This document shows, one piece after another, positions 41,082-48,889 of a DNA stretch of 51,355 nt (position 1 is its first letter; every line of letters starts with the position of its first letter). The notes under the pieces are model-generated. The model was given only the letters and a program-made list of their open reading frames with translations, did not search any database and had not been told where the DNA came from. A program made the translations under genes and the position numbers. The stretch is from the NCBI RefSeq assembly GCF_041260665.1, contig NZ_JBGCCT010000048.1:1-51355 (forward strand), in the 5' to 3' direction. The DNA is from Catenulispora sp. GP43 (lineage in GTDB: Bacteria > Actinomycetota > Actinomycetes > Streptomycetales > Catenulisporaceae).

Positions 41082-42113
41082 TCAGCACCCGGCGGCCAGC
41101 CGCAGCGGCTCCGAGCGCGGCCCCAGCGTCCCGCCGCGCGCCGAGGCCACGTCGAACTCGTAGACGTGGCCCGCCGTCAGCCCCTGGGCCAGCCAGTGGT
41201 CGCCCAGGACCGGGATCGGCCCGACCCGGCGCGGCTGCCCGAGCGTGACATCACGCAGCGCGACCTGATAGCCGGAGGCTCCTCGCACCCGGCTCCACTC
41301 GATCCTTACGCTCGCGTCGTCCTGAGCCCGTACGGCGACGATCGTCGGCTCGGCCAACGGAAGCTCACGCGGCCGCGTCCGCGGCGTCCGCAACGGCTCG
41401 CTGCCGACGCCGAACCGCCGCAGCGTGTCCGCGAAGCGGCCGGCCATGACCAGCTCGCCGGCCGGATTCGGATGGATGCCGTCGTAGGTGTCGGTGTCGG
41501 AATCGAAGCCGCTGTGCACGTCCACCAAGGCGACGGGTGACTGCTCCGTCGAGAGCTCCGCGAGCGCGGACGGCAGCTTGGCGTTGTAGTCCCGGATCGT
41601 CTCCCGGAACCACTCGTTCCCCCACGTGCTGGTTCCGGCGATGTTCGCCACCAGGAAGACCGCCGAGGGCGCGCCGGCGCGGGCTTCGGCCACGACGGCC
41701 GCCAGATCCCGCAACGCCTGGTCGGGCGGCCCGACCATCGCGAGGTCGTTGAAGCCCAACTGGACCAGCAGGAAATCGGGGCGTTCGGCGGCGACGTGCT
41801 CGCGCACCGACGCCTTCGCGGAGTTCGCCGTCCATCCGGGGCGCGCGCAGTGCCCGCCCTCGAAGCCGCCCTCCCGATAGGGGCCGGTCATCGGGTTGCC
41901 GACATCGGGCCCGGTGGGTACCGGGCGTCCTTCCACGAGAGCCAGGAGCACCGGATCCTCGTACATCGAGAACGTCCCGGTGTGCGGACCGACGAACTCG
42001 GCCGCCGTGCCCGTACGCCGGAAGTGCTGGGCCAGCTGCCAGCGCCACGTGTAGTCGTCCTGCATCCCGCTGGCGAGCGAATCGCCCAGGACCATGATCC
42101 GAGGTGGCCTCAT
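41082..42113 (-). CDS. SGNH/GDSL-type hydrolase with C-terminal fibronectin-III-like domain
   Basis: 343 aa. ATG at 42113 after AAAGGAG. SGNH blocks: GDSLASG (nucleophile Ser), GHC (glycine block), LGFNDLA (Asn) and DGIHPNPAG (Asp and His). A fibronectin-III-like module follows (PTIVAVRAQDDASVRIEWSRVRGASGYQVALR). There is no signal peptide, so the location is unclear. Esterase or lipase activity on an acyl or acetyl ester is expected. Confidence 0.88.
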   Translation of the reverse strand: MRPPRIMVLGDSLASGMQDDYTWRWQLAQHFRRTGTAAEFVGPHTGTFSMYEDPVLLALVEGRPVPTGPDVGNPMTGPYREGGFEGGHCARPGWTANSAKASVREHVAAERPDFLLVQLGFNDLAMVGPPDQALRDLAAVVAEARAGAPSAVFLVANIAGTSTWGNEWFRETIRDYNAKLPSALAELSTEQSPVALVDVHSGFDSDTDTYDGIHPNPAGELVMAGRFADTLRRFGVGSEPLRTPRTRPRELPLAEPTIVAVRAQDDASVRIEWSRVRGASGYQVALRDVTLGQPRRVGPIPVLGDHWLAQGLTAGHVYEFDVASARGGTLGPRSEPLRLAAGC

Positions 42114-42161
42114 GATTCTCCTTTCGCCGTCAGGGAGTGCGGGTACCCAGACGCGCGCCGC

Positions 42162-42515
42162 TTAGACGGCGTGATCCGAATCGGCTTCGGCTCCTGCTTC
42201 GGCGACGGGTCCGATCTCGGTGAACAGGCTCCTGATGCCGGCCAGGTCCAGGACACGCTGGACGGGTTCGGAAGGAGCGGCCAGAGCGATGTCACGGCCG
42301 TGGGTGGAGGCCCGCTGCATGGCATGGACCAGCACACGCAGTCCCATGGAGTCCAGGAAGGTGACGCGGGAGCAGTCGATGACCAGGTCGCAGTCGGCGT
42401 CCCAGGCCTGGTCGAGGTCGGATTGGAACCGGCCGTGGGCGGCGAGGTCGATGTCGCCGGCGACGGTCAGGACCACGCGGTCCGCGATGCGTGTCGCGGT
42501 ACTAGAGAACTCCAT
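42162..42515 (-). CDS. STAS-domain anti-sigma factor antagonist
   Basis: 117 aa. ATG at 42515 after AAGGAG. It is a STAS fold with VLTVAGDIDLAAHGRF and LVIDCSRVTFLDSMGLRVLVHAM; the serine in FLDSMG is the expected phosphorylation site. In partner switching, the unphosphorylated form sequesters an RsbW-like kinase and frees a stress sigma factor. Three RsbW-like proteins are encoded within 8 kb and are candidate partners. It lies 48 bp upstream of the SGNH gene on the same strand. Confidence 0.92.
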   Translation of the reverse strand: MEFSSTATRIADRVVLTVAGDIDLAAHGRFQSDLDQAWDADCDLVIDCSRVTFLDSMGLRVLVHAMQRASTHGRDIALAAPSEPVQRVLDLAGIRSLFTEIGPVAEAGAEADSDHAV

Positions 42516-42605
42516 GGCCGGCTCCTTGTTGTGGGCCCCGGTGCGGCGTCGTGCCGGCGCCGGTGGCGGCTCCAGCTTTCGGTATCGCCGACAACTCTGT
42601 CAACT

Positions 42606-42631
42606 GATACATGAATTATATCTCGTGTATC
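42606..42631. promoter_or_regulatory. AT-rich inverted repeat upstream of the STAS and MEDS genes
   Basis: GATACATGA-ATTATATC-TCGTGTATC has 9-bp arms with one mismatch. It lies 91 bp before the STAS start in the 271-bp divergent region. It is the only AT-rich patch there and is a good operator or promoter candidate. Nothing else gene-like is present in the gap. Confidence 0.45.
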
Positions 42632-42786
42632 GGGCTTCGGGAGTGAGGCCCCCGGACGAGCGGATCCGAGACCGCGGGCTCCGTGACCGAATCGAGGCCG
42701 CACCCGGACCATTCTTCGTCCACCTGTTCGTTTAGTCCGGGCCAAAGCGGTAATCCGTGGTCAGTCGTTCATGGTGAGGTGAGAGC

Positions 42787-43761
42787 GTGAGCAGGCTTCC
42801 CTTCGCTGCTCAGACCCTCGATTCGGCGGACACGTTCCGCCACGAGGCGTTTCTGTATTCCGGGGATGAGCATTTCTTGGCCGGTACCACCGCGTTCGTG
42901 CGCGATGGGCTGGACGCCGGCGAGGCGGTGCTGGTCGCGGTCATCGCGGCCCGCGCCGCGCTGCTGCGGCGTGCCCTGGGCCGGGACGCCGACCGCGTCG
43001 AGTTCCTCGACATGGCGCTCACCGGCCGCAACCCGGCCCGGATCATCCCGGCCTGGCAGGACTGGGTCGACCGCAACGCGCCCACCGCGCGGGGCTTCCG
43101 CGGGGTCGGCGAACCGATCTGGAGCGGCCGCACCCCCAGCGAGATCGCCGAATGCCGGCATCACGAGCAACTGCTCAACACCGCCTTCGACACCGGCCCC
43201 GCCTGGTGGCTGCTGTGCCCCTACGACGCCGAAGCGCTGCCGCAGCCGGTGATCGACAGCGTGCACCGAAGCCACCCCAGCGTCGTCGCCCACGACACCA
43301 GAGAGCGCAGCGCCAGCTATCCGCGCTCCGGATTCAGCCGGACCGCCATGTCCGACGAGCCCCTGGAGGAACCGTCGGGGCCGGTGTGGGAACTCGGTTT
43401 CGACCTGGACAGCCTCAGAGAGCTGCGCGACCACGTCGCGAAGTTCGCCGAGCCCGTGGTGGGCGGCCGGGGAGCGAATGATGCGGTCCTGGTCGTCAGC
43501 GAGCTCGCGGCGAACAGCATCAAGTACGGCGGCGGAGCCGGCGTCCTGCGCCTGTGGCGCGATGTCGCGGCCCTGGTGTGCGAGGTACGGGACGACGGTG
43601 TGATCACCGACCCGCTGGCCGGGCGCCGCCGGCCCACCGGCGGGCTGGGCGGGAACGCCGGGCTGTGGATCGTCAACCAGGTGTGTGACCTGTTGCAGAT
43701 CCGCTCGGCGCCGGGTCAGGGGACCGTTGTCCGGGCCCGCCTCGGTGGCGCTGCTGGTTAG
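42787..43761 (+). CDS. MEDS domain-HATPase sensor protein
   Basis: 324 aa. GTG at 42787 after GAGGTGAGA. The N-terminal MEDS (DcmR-type sensory) domain includes FRHEAFLYSGDEHFLAGTTAFVRDGLDAGEAVLVAV and WWLLCPYDAEALP. The C-terminal RsbW-like GHKL ATPase has an N-box SELAANSIKYGG, a G1-like DDG and a G2-like GLWIVNQVCDLL. The MEDS domain is thought to sense small C1 compounds or similar. The ATPase probably phosphorylates an STAS protein such as the divergent neighbour. Confidence 0.9.
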   Translation: MSRLPFAAQTLDSADTFRHEAFLYSGDEHFLAGTTAFVRDGLDAGEAVLVAVIAARAALLRRALGRDADRVEFLDMALTGRNPARIIPAWQDWVDRNAPTARGFRGVGEPIWSGRTPSEIAECRHHEQLLNTAFDTGPAWWLLCPYDAEALPQPVIDSVHRSHPSVVAHDTRERSASYPRSGFSRTAMSDEPLEEPSGPVWELGFDLDSLRELRDHVAKFAEPVVGGRGANDAVLVVSELAANSIKYGGGAGVLRLWRDVAALVCEVRDDGVITDPLAGRRRPTGGLGGNAGLWIVNQVCDLLQIRSAPGQGTVVRARLGGAAG

Positions 43762-43834
43762 CGCGTCGCGCGTGGCACCGCACGTCGCGATCGGTGTCGG
43801 TGTCGGTGTCGCGCGCGCCCCTACATCTGCGCTG

Positions 43835-44095
43835 CTACATCGGCGGCCCGGCGCCGCCACCGAGCGGCGCACCGGTTTCGTCCCGCATCAGCGCCTCGAA
43901 GTCGTCGTGCGCCATCTTCGCTCCCCGGCACCTGTTGTAGGCGTCCTGCCTCTCGCGGAGAGCGGCGGTCAGTTCCGCGGACCGCCGCAGGACTTCGGCC
44001 TCGGGAGCGGCGCTCGGGCGGGAATGCAGCTCCCGCCAAGCGGCTAGATCCTGCTCCGCCCGCCGCAAGGCGTTGAACTCTTCATCGCACGTCAT
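43835..44095 (-). CDS. Small helical protein of unknown function
   Basis: 86 aa. ATG at 44095 after GGAGGTGAAGG, overlapping the stop of the 44-aa gene (ATGA). It is mostly helical and charged (FNALRRAEQDLAAWRELH, ELTAALRERQDAYNRCRGAK), a likely short coiled coil. It is the last gene of a three-gene, translationally coupled group that starts with the degenerate RsbW-like gene. Confidence 0.65.
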   Translation of the reverse strand: MTCDEEFNALRRAEQDLAAWRELHSRPSAAPEAEVLRRSAELTAALRERQDAYNRCRGAKMAHDDFEALMRDETGAPLGGGAGPPM

Positions 44096-44226
44096 GCCTT
44101 CACCTCCGCCGGGCAGGCAGCTGCGCACCCCGACAGGGCCCTCGTGCCCCCTGCCCCGGCCCGGCAAACGTCGCCCTGGCTAAGGTCGCCGGGCGCCGGC
44201 CCAGGTCGATCCTGCGGCGTGGTCAT
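44092..44226 (-). CDS. 44-aa ORF bridging two genes by ATGA overlaps
   Basis: ATG at 44226 overlaps the RsbW-like stop (ATGA), and its own stop overlaps the next start in the same way. Such double overlap is rarely accidental and argues for a translated gene. The peptide is Pro/Gly/Ala-rich with three cysteines (DVCRAG, SGCAAACPAE). No family was recognised. Confidence 0.55.
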   Translation of the reverse strand: MTTPQDRPGPAPGDLSQGDVCRAGAGGTRALSGCAAACPAEVKA

Positions 44227-44687
44227 CCCCGCATCCCGTCCGCGCGCTGCTTCCGGATCTCCACCCGGACGGCCGAGCCCTCCACATGCCAGGCGAAGTC
44301 GTCCACCAGCGCGGTGAGGATGGGGCCGGCGAACTCGTCGTCGTCCGGGGAGATGAAGACGTCGGCCTGGGTCTGCACCGTGATGTGCAGGCTCGGGCCT
44401 GCCACGACGAAGGACGCCGCCAGGCCGCCGTCCTGCTCCGGATCGCCGCCGGCCGTGAGGCAGGTGCGCAGCAGGAACCCGCACGCCTCGTCGACCGCCA
44501 GTTGCAGGTCGGCGGTCTCGGCCGAGCCGCAGCCCAGCCGCGGCGCGAGTTGCCCGCACGCCGCGCGCAGGACCGCGATGTACTCGGGCTGGGCCGGGAT
44601 GTGGATCGTGACGACGGTCCGTCCGGATTCCGGTTCGCCGGGGCGTGCCTGTGGGCTTCCGTGGTCCATGGCCACAGCCGGGGTCAT
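44223..44687 (-). CDS. Degenerate RsbW-like (HATPase_c_2) protein
   Basis: 154 aa. ATG at 44687; an ATG at 44669 is an alternative. TIHIPAQPEYIAVLRAACGQLAP and LQLAVDEACGFLLRTCL fit the N-terminal half of the anti-sigma kinase fold. The N-box asparagine is replaced (EACGF instead of ExxxN), and no DxGxG or G2 loop is visible before VEGSAVRVEIRKQ. It probably cannot hydrolyse ATP and may act as a pure binding partner of a sigma factor or STAS protein. Confidence 0.7.
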   Translation of the reverse strand: MTPAVAMDHGSPQARPGEPESGRTVVTIHIPAQPEYIAVLRAACGQLAPRLGCGSAETADLQLAVDEACGFLLRTCLTAGGDPEQDGGLAASFVVAGPSLHITVQTQADVFISPDDDEFAGPILTALVDDFAWHVEGSAVRVEIRKQRADGMRG

Positions 44688-44705
44688 CGGATGCCCATGC
44701 GCGGA

Positions 44706-44948
44706 TCACTGCCCGCGTCGGCCGAGGCGAGAGCGAACCAGCCTGCTGCTGACGAGGAACGCCGTGACCGCCCCGGCTACGGAGGCGGCCAGTCCGGCCG
44801 CGCGCGCCGGCCAAGCGGACTTCTTCCGCTTCTGCGTCTGTTTCTGCGTCTGCTTCTGTGCCTGCTTCTGCACGGCGCTGACGCCGTCCTGCACCTTATG
44901 CCCGGCCGCCTGGAGCATGCCGATTCCCTCGTCGACGATGTGCGCCAT
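44706..44948 (-). CDS. Small protein with Lys/Gln repeat and C-terminal hydrophobic segment
   Basis: 80 aa. ATG at 44948 after GAGGAG. A short helix (AHIVDEGIGMLQAAGHKVQDGVSAV) precedes a repeated QKQTQ tract (~28-43). A hydrophobic helix (~49-67, AAGLAASVAGAVTAFLVSS) and a basic end follow. It is probably a tail-type membrane protein. The repetitive DNA behind the QKQTQ tract could vary in length. No family was recognised. Confidence 0.65.
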   Translation of the reverse strand: MAHIVDEGIGMLQAAGHKVQDGVSAVQKQAQKQTQKQTQKRKKSAWPARAAGLAASVAGAVTAFLVSSRLVRSRLGRRGQ

Positions 44949-44985
44949 TGCCACCACTCCTCTGCATGTCTGCTTGTGTGGTCTC

Positions 44986-45020
44986 GCTTCTCGCTTCTCG
45001 CTTCTCGCTTCTCGATTCTC
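44986..45020. repeat. 7-bp tandem repeat (GCTTCTC)
   Basis: Four exact units plus one variant (GATTCTC). It lies between two same-strand genes, 38-72 bp upstream of the start at 44948. Confidence 0.85.
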
Positions 45021-45041
45021 AGTGTCGGTCCGGGCCGGATG

Positions 45042-45383
45042 TCAGCTGTCGATGAGGAGGTGGAACGCCTCGCGGCAGCGGAGCAAGTGCTCGCGCCGGG
45101 CCTCCTCGTCGGCACCTGGAGTCGCGGACCCCTTCACGCCGTCGGCGATCTCGTCAATCCGCCGGACGACGCTCTCGGCCAAGGCGGCGACCAGACGCTC
45201 GGCGGCCTCGACGGCGCGCTGCGGGTCGGTGGCGAAACCGGTCTGCACCGCCTGCCATTCGCCCAGGAACGCCGCGCGTTTCTCGTCGTCGAGCAGTGAG
45301 ACGTCCCGCGGCCGGGCAGGGCGGCCCGCGCCGGCCTCCTCCGCCGCCTCGGTCGCCGTGTGGATGTCGAATTCGTTCGTCAT
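45042..45383 (-). CDS. Small cytoplasmic protein of unknown function
   Basis: 113 aa. ATG at 45383 with AAGGAG 9 nt upstream; the adjoining GTG at 45386 is also possible. It is acidic and helical: VSLLDDEKRAAFLGEWQAVQTGFATDPQRAVEAAERLVAALAESV followed by HLLRCREAFHLLIDS. Proteins of this pattern occur beside stress genes in actinomycetes, but I know of no assigned function. It lies 32 bp downstream of the hemerythrin gene. Confidence 0.75.
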   Translation of the reverse strand: MTNEFDIHTATEAAEEAGAGRPARPRDVSLLDDEKRAAFLGEWQAVQTGFATDPQRAVEAAERLVAALAESVVRRIDEIADGVKGSATPGADEEARREHLLRCREAFHLLIDS

Positions 45384-45395
45384 CACCTGCTACTC

Positions 45396-45420
45396 CTTCA
45401 GGGTCTTCAGGGTCTTCAGG
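45396..45420. repeat. 9-bp tandem repeat (CTTCAGGGT)
   Basis: Two exact copies plus 7 bp of a third. It spans the hemerythrin stop codon and reaches the ribosome site of the next gene, which is read on the minus strand. Confidence 0.8.
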
Positions 45421-45988
45421 CTTCGCGTCCGCGGCCGCTGAACGCGTCGCGGATCCGGTCGACGACCGCGAGACCGGGAGCGGTGAGATTCCCCGGCGGC
45501 GTGTCGGGGGCGCCCGGATGGGGCCGGGTGGGGGCGAGCTTCTTGCCCGTCGTCACCATCTTGCCGATCGCCACGAGGTCCTCGGCGGTGCACACGGCCC
45601 GCAAGCGGGGGAACAGGATCTGTTCTTCTTCGGCGATGTGCGCGCTCACCAGGTCGATGACGAGCCGCAGCGTCGCCTCGAACGGCTCGTCGTCGGGCTG
45701 CATGCCGTGGAGTTCCTTCAGGGCCAGCTCGACCTGTGCGTGCTCGCCGATCTCGCGGTCGGCCAGTTCCGCGCCGCCGTCGACGTTGAGACGCACGGCG
45801 GGGTAGAGGAACTGCTCCTCGGCCGTCGCGTGCCGGACGAGTTCGATCGTGACCCGGTCGGCCAGGTTCTTACGCCGCTTCGGATCGGCGCTGTCCCGCG
45901 TCCTGTCCAGCTCGTCGAAGAGCGCCAGGACTTCCCGATGATCGTGCGTAAGGACGGCGATGACGTCGTCGCTTGAGGTCTCGGTCAC
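45416..45988 (-). CDS. Hemerythrin-domain protein
   Basis: 190 aa. The GTG at 45988 is preferred because the GGGAGGA site lies ~10 nt before it; the GTG at 45997 would touch that site. Two HHE repeats: LTHDHREVLALFDEL with VRHATAEEQFLYPAV, and EHAQVELALKELH with SAHIAEEEQILFPRL. These supply the His/Glu ligands of a non-haem diiron site. Such proteins bind oxygen, nitric oxide or iron in stress responses. The ~35-residue Pro-rich tail is outside the domain. Its start lies inside the end of the upstream kinase gene. Confidence 0.9.
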   Translation of the reverse strand: MTETSSDDVIAVLTHDHREVLALFDELDRTRDSADPKRRKNLADRVTIELVRHATAEEQFLYPAVRLNVDGGAELADREIGEHAQVELALKELHGMQPDDEPFEATLRLVIDLVSAHIAEEEQILFPRLRAVCTAEDLVAIGKMVTTGKKLAPTRPHPGAPDTPPGNLTAPGLAVVDRIRDAFSGRGREA

Positions 45989-47018
45989 TGAAGTCACTCC
46001 TCCCGCATCGCTGCGTGTCCGCCGATCCGTCGGATCCGGCGGAGTCCTCCGGGTGTCCAGTCGGATCGGCGATAAACGGTGACGCAGCCAGCGGTGGGAC
46101 GACTCTGGGTGCTGATGGTGATGCTGATATGGGCGGTTCGGCCGGTTCGGCCGGTTCGGTCGGCCGGCGGTGCCGCGGGTGAGCCGGCCCGGCCGGAGCG
46201 GCTTGCTCGCATTCCGCGCGGATCAGGTCCCTGAGTTGCCCGGCCGTCGGACGCCTGCCGGGCTCGCGGCGCAACGTCGTGGCGAGCAGGGCCCGCCACC
46301 GCGGCGAAAGGTCCGCCGGGATGCGCGGCGGCCTGTTGACCACGTCGGCGATCCGGTCCAAGGCCGGACCGGGGTATTCCGGTTGCCCGGTAAGCGCTTC
46401 GAGCAGGACCAGCCCGAGGCAGAATACGTCCGATGCGGGCATCGGCCCGCAGCCCTGCGCCTGCTCCGGTGCCATGTACCCTGCGGTGCCGACCACCAGG
46501 CCGCTGCCGGTGTGCACCGGACCGTCCCACGCATGGGCGACCCCGAAGTCGGCCAGGAAGATCCCGCCGTCCGGTTCCACGAGGACGTTGGCGGGCTTCA
46601 GGTCGCGATGGACGATGCCGCGCGAGTGGATGTGGTCCAGCGCGTCGGCCAAGGCGACGCCCAGCCGTGCGACCTCCGCCGGCGGCAGCGGTCCGCGCCC
46701 GATGATCCGCGCCAGGTCCTCGCCGTGGATCAGCGGCATCACGAGATAGCGCCACGCGCCGTGCCGGCCGGCGTCCAGCAGCGGGACGAGGTTCGGGTGG
46801 TCGACGGCGGCGAGCAGCCGTGCCTCCTCGACGAAGCGCGCGGTGAAGTCGCGGCGGTCGTCACCGGTCCTGAGGACCTTGACCGCGACGGCACGCCGCA
46901 GGCGGAGGTCGGCGGCCTGGTAGATCTCGGCCGCGCCGCCCAGCCCGATGCGCTCACCGAGCCGGTAGCGGTTGCCCAACAGACCCTGGCTGACAGCGCT
47001 CACAGCGGTAAGACTCAC
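45870..47018 (-). CDS. Hanks-type Ser/Thr protein kinase
   Basis: 382 aa from the GTG at 47018; GTG codons at 47003 and 47093 are alternatives. The Gly-loop reads IGLGGAAEIYQA (slightly unusual), with lysine ~K47 in VAVKVL. The catalytic loop is HRDLKPANVL (~138), followed by DFG (~158) and APEQAQG. A Pro/Glu repeat (TEPAEPAEP) follows the domain. No transmembrane helix was found, so it is cytoplasmic. The frame overlaps the hemerythrin gene by 119 nt in another frame; its last ~40 residues are low-complexity and may not matter. It lies 28 bp downstream of a wHTH gene. Confidence 0.85.
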   Translation of the reverse strand: MSLTAVSAVSQGLLGNRYRLGERIGLGGAAEIYQAADLRLRRAVAVKVLRTGDDRRDFTARFVEEARLLAAVDHPNLVPLLDAGRHGAWRYLVMPLIHGEDLARIIGRGPLPPAEVARLGVALADALDHIHSRGIVHRDLKPANVLVEPDGGIFLADFGVAHAWDGPVHTGSGLVVGTAGYMAPEQAQGCGPMPASDVFCLGLVLLEALTGQPEYPGPALDRIADVVNRPPRIPADLSPRWRALLATTLRREPGRRPTAGQLRDLIRAECEQAAPAGPAHPRHRRPTEPAEPAEPPISASPSAPRVVPPLAASPFIADPTGHPEDSAGSDGSADTQRCGRSDFSDRDLKRRRHRRPYARSSGSPGALRRAGQDAGQRRSEAA

Positions 47019-47046
47019 CGACGCCGGATAACCCGGATCCGCTGCT

Positions 47047-47391
47047 TCACACGCCCTTGAGAGATTTATCCCGCTCCACGGCCGTTCCGGCACCGTGGTT
47101 TCCCGACAGCAACGCCAAGAACGGGCCCACCTGCAGATCGCGCTGGGCCGCGTGGCGGAAGCCCAGATCCAGGTTCACGGCGTAGTGGTTGCGCCGCCCG
47201 ACCCGGCTGCGGGTCACGTATCCGGCGGCCTCCAGGTCGGCGATGATCGCGGCGGTGGCCCGCTCGGTGATCCCGGCCGCGGCGCTCAGCTCTCTGATAC
47301 GGGCCTGCGGATCACGGGCGATCTCCACCAGGACGCGGCCGTGCGAGGTCAGCAACGTCCACGCGTCGCGCCTGCCGTCGCCTGCTGCCAC
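47047..47391 (-). CDS. Winged-helix protein, paralogue A
   Basis: 114 aa. The GTG at 47391 is chosen: a TATCAT -10 lies 6 nt before it and no ribosome site is present, suggesting a leaderless mRNA. DAWTLLTSHGRVLVEIARDPQARIRELSAAAGITERATAAIIADLEAAGYVTRSRVGRRNHY is a MarR/ArsR-like winged helix. The tail LQVGPFLALLSG is shared with two nearby paralogues. Target unknown. It precedes the kinase gene in a likely operon. Confidence 0.8.
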   Translation of the reverse strand: MAAGDGRRDAWTLLTSHGRVLVEIARDPQARIRELSAAAGITERATAAIIADLEAAGYVTRSRVGRRNHYAVNLDLGFRHAAQRDLQVGPFLALLSGNHGAGTAVERDKSLKGV

Positions 47392-47425
47392 GCCGCGATG
47401 ATACCCGCGGAAGCGCGAATCGTGA

Positions 47426-47920
47426 TCAATTCTTCGGGTATTCCCCGCCGGCCGGGGACCCGGGGAGTTCCGGGGGCTCCGGTGCCGCAAGGGGAGCCGG
47501 GGGCATCGCGGTCGGTTCTGCACCGGCGCCGGCTGCGGCGAGCGGATCCGGCAGCGCGACGACAGGGTTCACCATGAGGTCTTCGGGGGTGATGCCTTCC
47601 TCAGGCGTCACCGCGGCGGCCAGGGTGCTGGTGCCGGCGAGCATCTCCAGAAACGGCCCCACCTGGAGGCCGTCCTGTGCCGCGTGCCGGAACGGATTGT
47701 CCATGTGCACCACGTAGCGCGTGCGCCGTCCGACCCGGACGCGCTGCACATACCCGGCCCGTTCGAGGTCGGCGATGATGGCCTGGGTGGCACGCTCGGT
47801 GATGCCGATGATCGCGCTGATGTCCCGCACGCGGGCCCGCGGATTGCGGGCGATCTCCACGAGGACGTGTCCGTGGGAGGTGAGCAGCGTCCACCTTCGA
47901 CGTTCCTCTGCCTCCTCCAT
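47426..47920 (-). CDS. Winged-helix protein, paralogue B, with Pro/Ala-rich tail
   Basis: 164 aa. ATG at 47920, 6 nt after a TATGGT box; the GGAGGA directly abutting the ATG is too close for a normal ribosome site. The winged helix includes RWTLLTSHGHVLVEIARNPRARVRDISAIIGITERATQAI, with VGRRTRYVVHMDNPFRHAAQDGLQVGPFLEML behind it. A ~60-residue Pro/Ala-rich extension (PPAPLAAPEPPELPGSP) is unique to this copy. It is the closest upstream neighbour of paralogue A. Confidence 0.8.
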   Translation of the reverse strand: MEEAEERRRWTLLTSHGHVLVEIARNPRARVRDISAIIGITERATQAIIADLERAGYVQRVRVGRRTRYVVHMDNPFRHAAQDGLQVGPFLEMLAGTSTLAAAVTPEEGITPEDLMVNPVVALPDPLAAAGAGAEPTAMPPAPLAAPEPPELPGSPAGGEYPKN

Positions 47921-47980
47921 TCCTCCACCATATCCCTGTGGCAATGGAACGAGGTTGACGCCGGGTCCGCTGGCCGGGGT

Positions 47981-48850
47981 TCAGCTCGTTCTCTGAGCCT
48001 GTGCGGCGTGCGGATCGAGGTCTGCGAGCGTGAGCGGATGCGCTGGCGGGTCCGGGAGCGCGATACGGCTGGTGACGTGCAGGTCGGGACCGATATGTAC
48101 GAGTTCGCCGGAGCGCAGCGCACGCCAGCCGGGATGGTCGTCGAGCCGTTCGCTGGCCACGACCACGGACGACCGGTCGGCGAGGCCGTCGGCCCGCACC
48201 CGCATGCGTCCGCCGCTCCCGTTCTGGTCCAGGCCGCGACCTTGGTGGGGACCGTCGGCGCGCCGTTCCAGCAGATAGAGGCTGTGTGTCTCGGGATAGC
48301 GCAGCGCCCACAGGCTGTCGGCGGTGGTCATCACGATGTTGAGAGCCAGCAGCGGCAGGTTCTCGGCGACCCAGCGCGCCGCGGACTCCAGGCCGGCGGC
48401 CACATCGCCGCCGGCGGCCTCGGTCTCGCGATTCACCAACGCGAAGAAGCGTTCTGAGTCGGTGTCACCGCGCACCTGGGCCATGGCGTCGCCGAGATGC
48501 CGTTCGAGGATGTCCTTGCCCTCGATGACGCCGTTGTGGGCCAGCATGCGGCCGTCGGCACAGAAGGGGTGCGTGTTGCGTATGGAAAGCGCTCCGGTGG
48601 TGGCGTAGCGGACGTGGGCGATGAAGGTCGAGGATTCAACGGTCGCGGCCTCCTCGGCGAAGGCCCGGTCCTCGTACGCGGCGATGGGAGCCTTGTGCAG
48701 CACCGGTTCGCCGTCGGGCCGGAAGTAGCCCAGCCCGGTCCCGTCCGGATCCCGCCTGCTCTGCGCGGACAGGCTGTCCGCGGCGTCCAGGAGCCAGAAC
48801 GTGGCCCGCACGCGCTCCGGAGCGCTGGTCATGGCGAACAAACGGCACAT
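47981..48850 (-). CDS. Class II glutamine amidotransferase (YafJ/EgtC-like)
   Basis: 289 aa. ATG at 48850 is fixed by the Ntn-hydrolase rule: MCRLFAM places the nucleophile cysteine at position 2. Other motifs are DPDGTGLGYF, HVRYATTGALSIRNTHPF and LAHNGVIEG, as in glutaminase domains. No synthetase domain is fused and no ergothioneine genes are nearby, so the acceptor is unknown. It may act as a free gamma-glutamyl hydrolase. It is divergent from the CsbD gene. Confidence 0.88.
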   Translation of the reverse strand: MCRLFAMTSAPERVRATFWLLDAADSLSAQSRRDPDGTGLGYFRPDGEPVLHKAPIAAYEDRAFAEEAATVESSTFIAHVRYATTGALSIRNTHPFCADGRMLAHNGVIEGKDILERHLGDAMAQVRGDTDSERFFALVNRETEAAGGDVAAGLESAARWVAENLPLLALNIVMTTADSLWALRYPETHSLYLLERRADGPHQGRGLDQNGSGGRMRVRADGLADRSSVVVASERLDDHPGWRALRSGELVHIGPDLHVTSRIALPDPPAHPLTLADLDPHAAQAQRTS

Positions 48851-48889
48851 ACGTGGCCGGGTGCCCAGCCCCACGGGAACTAAACGCCC

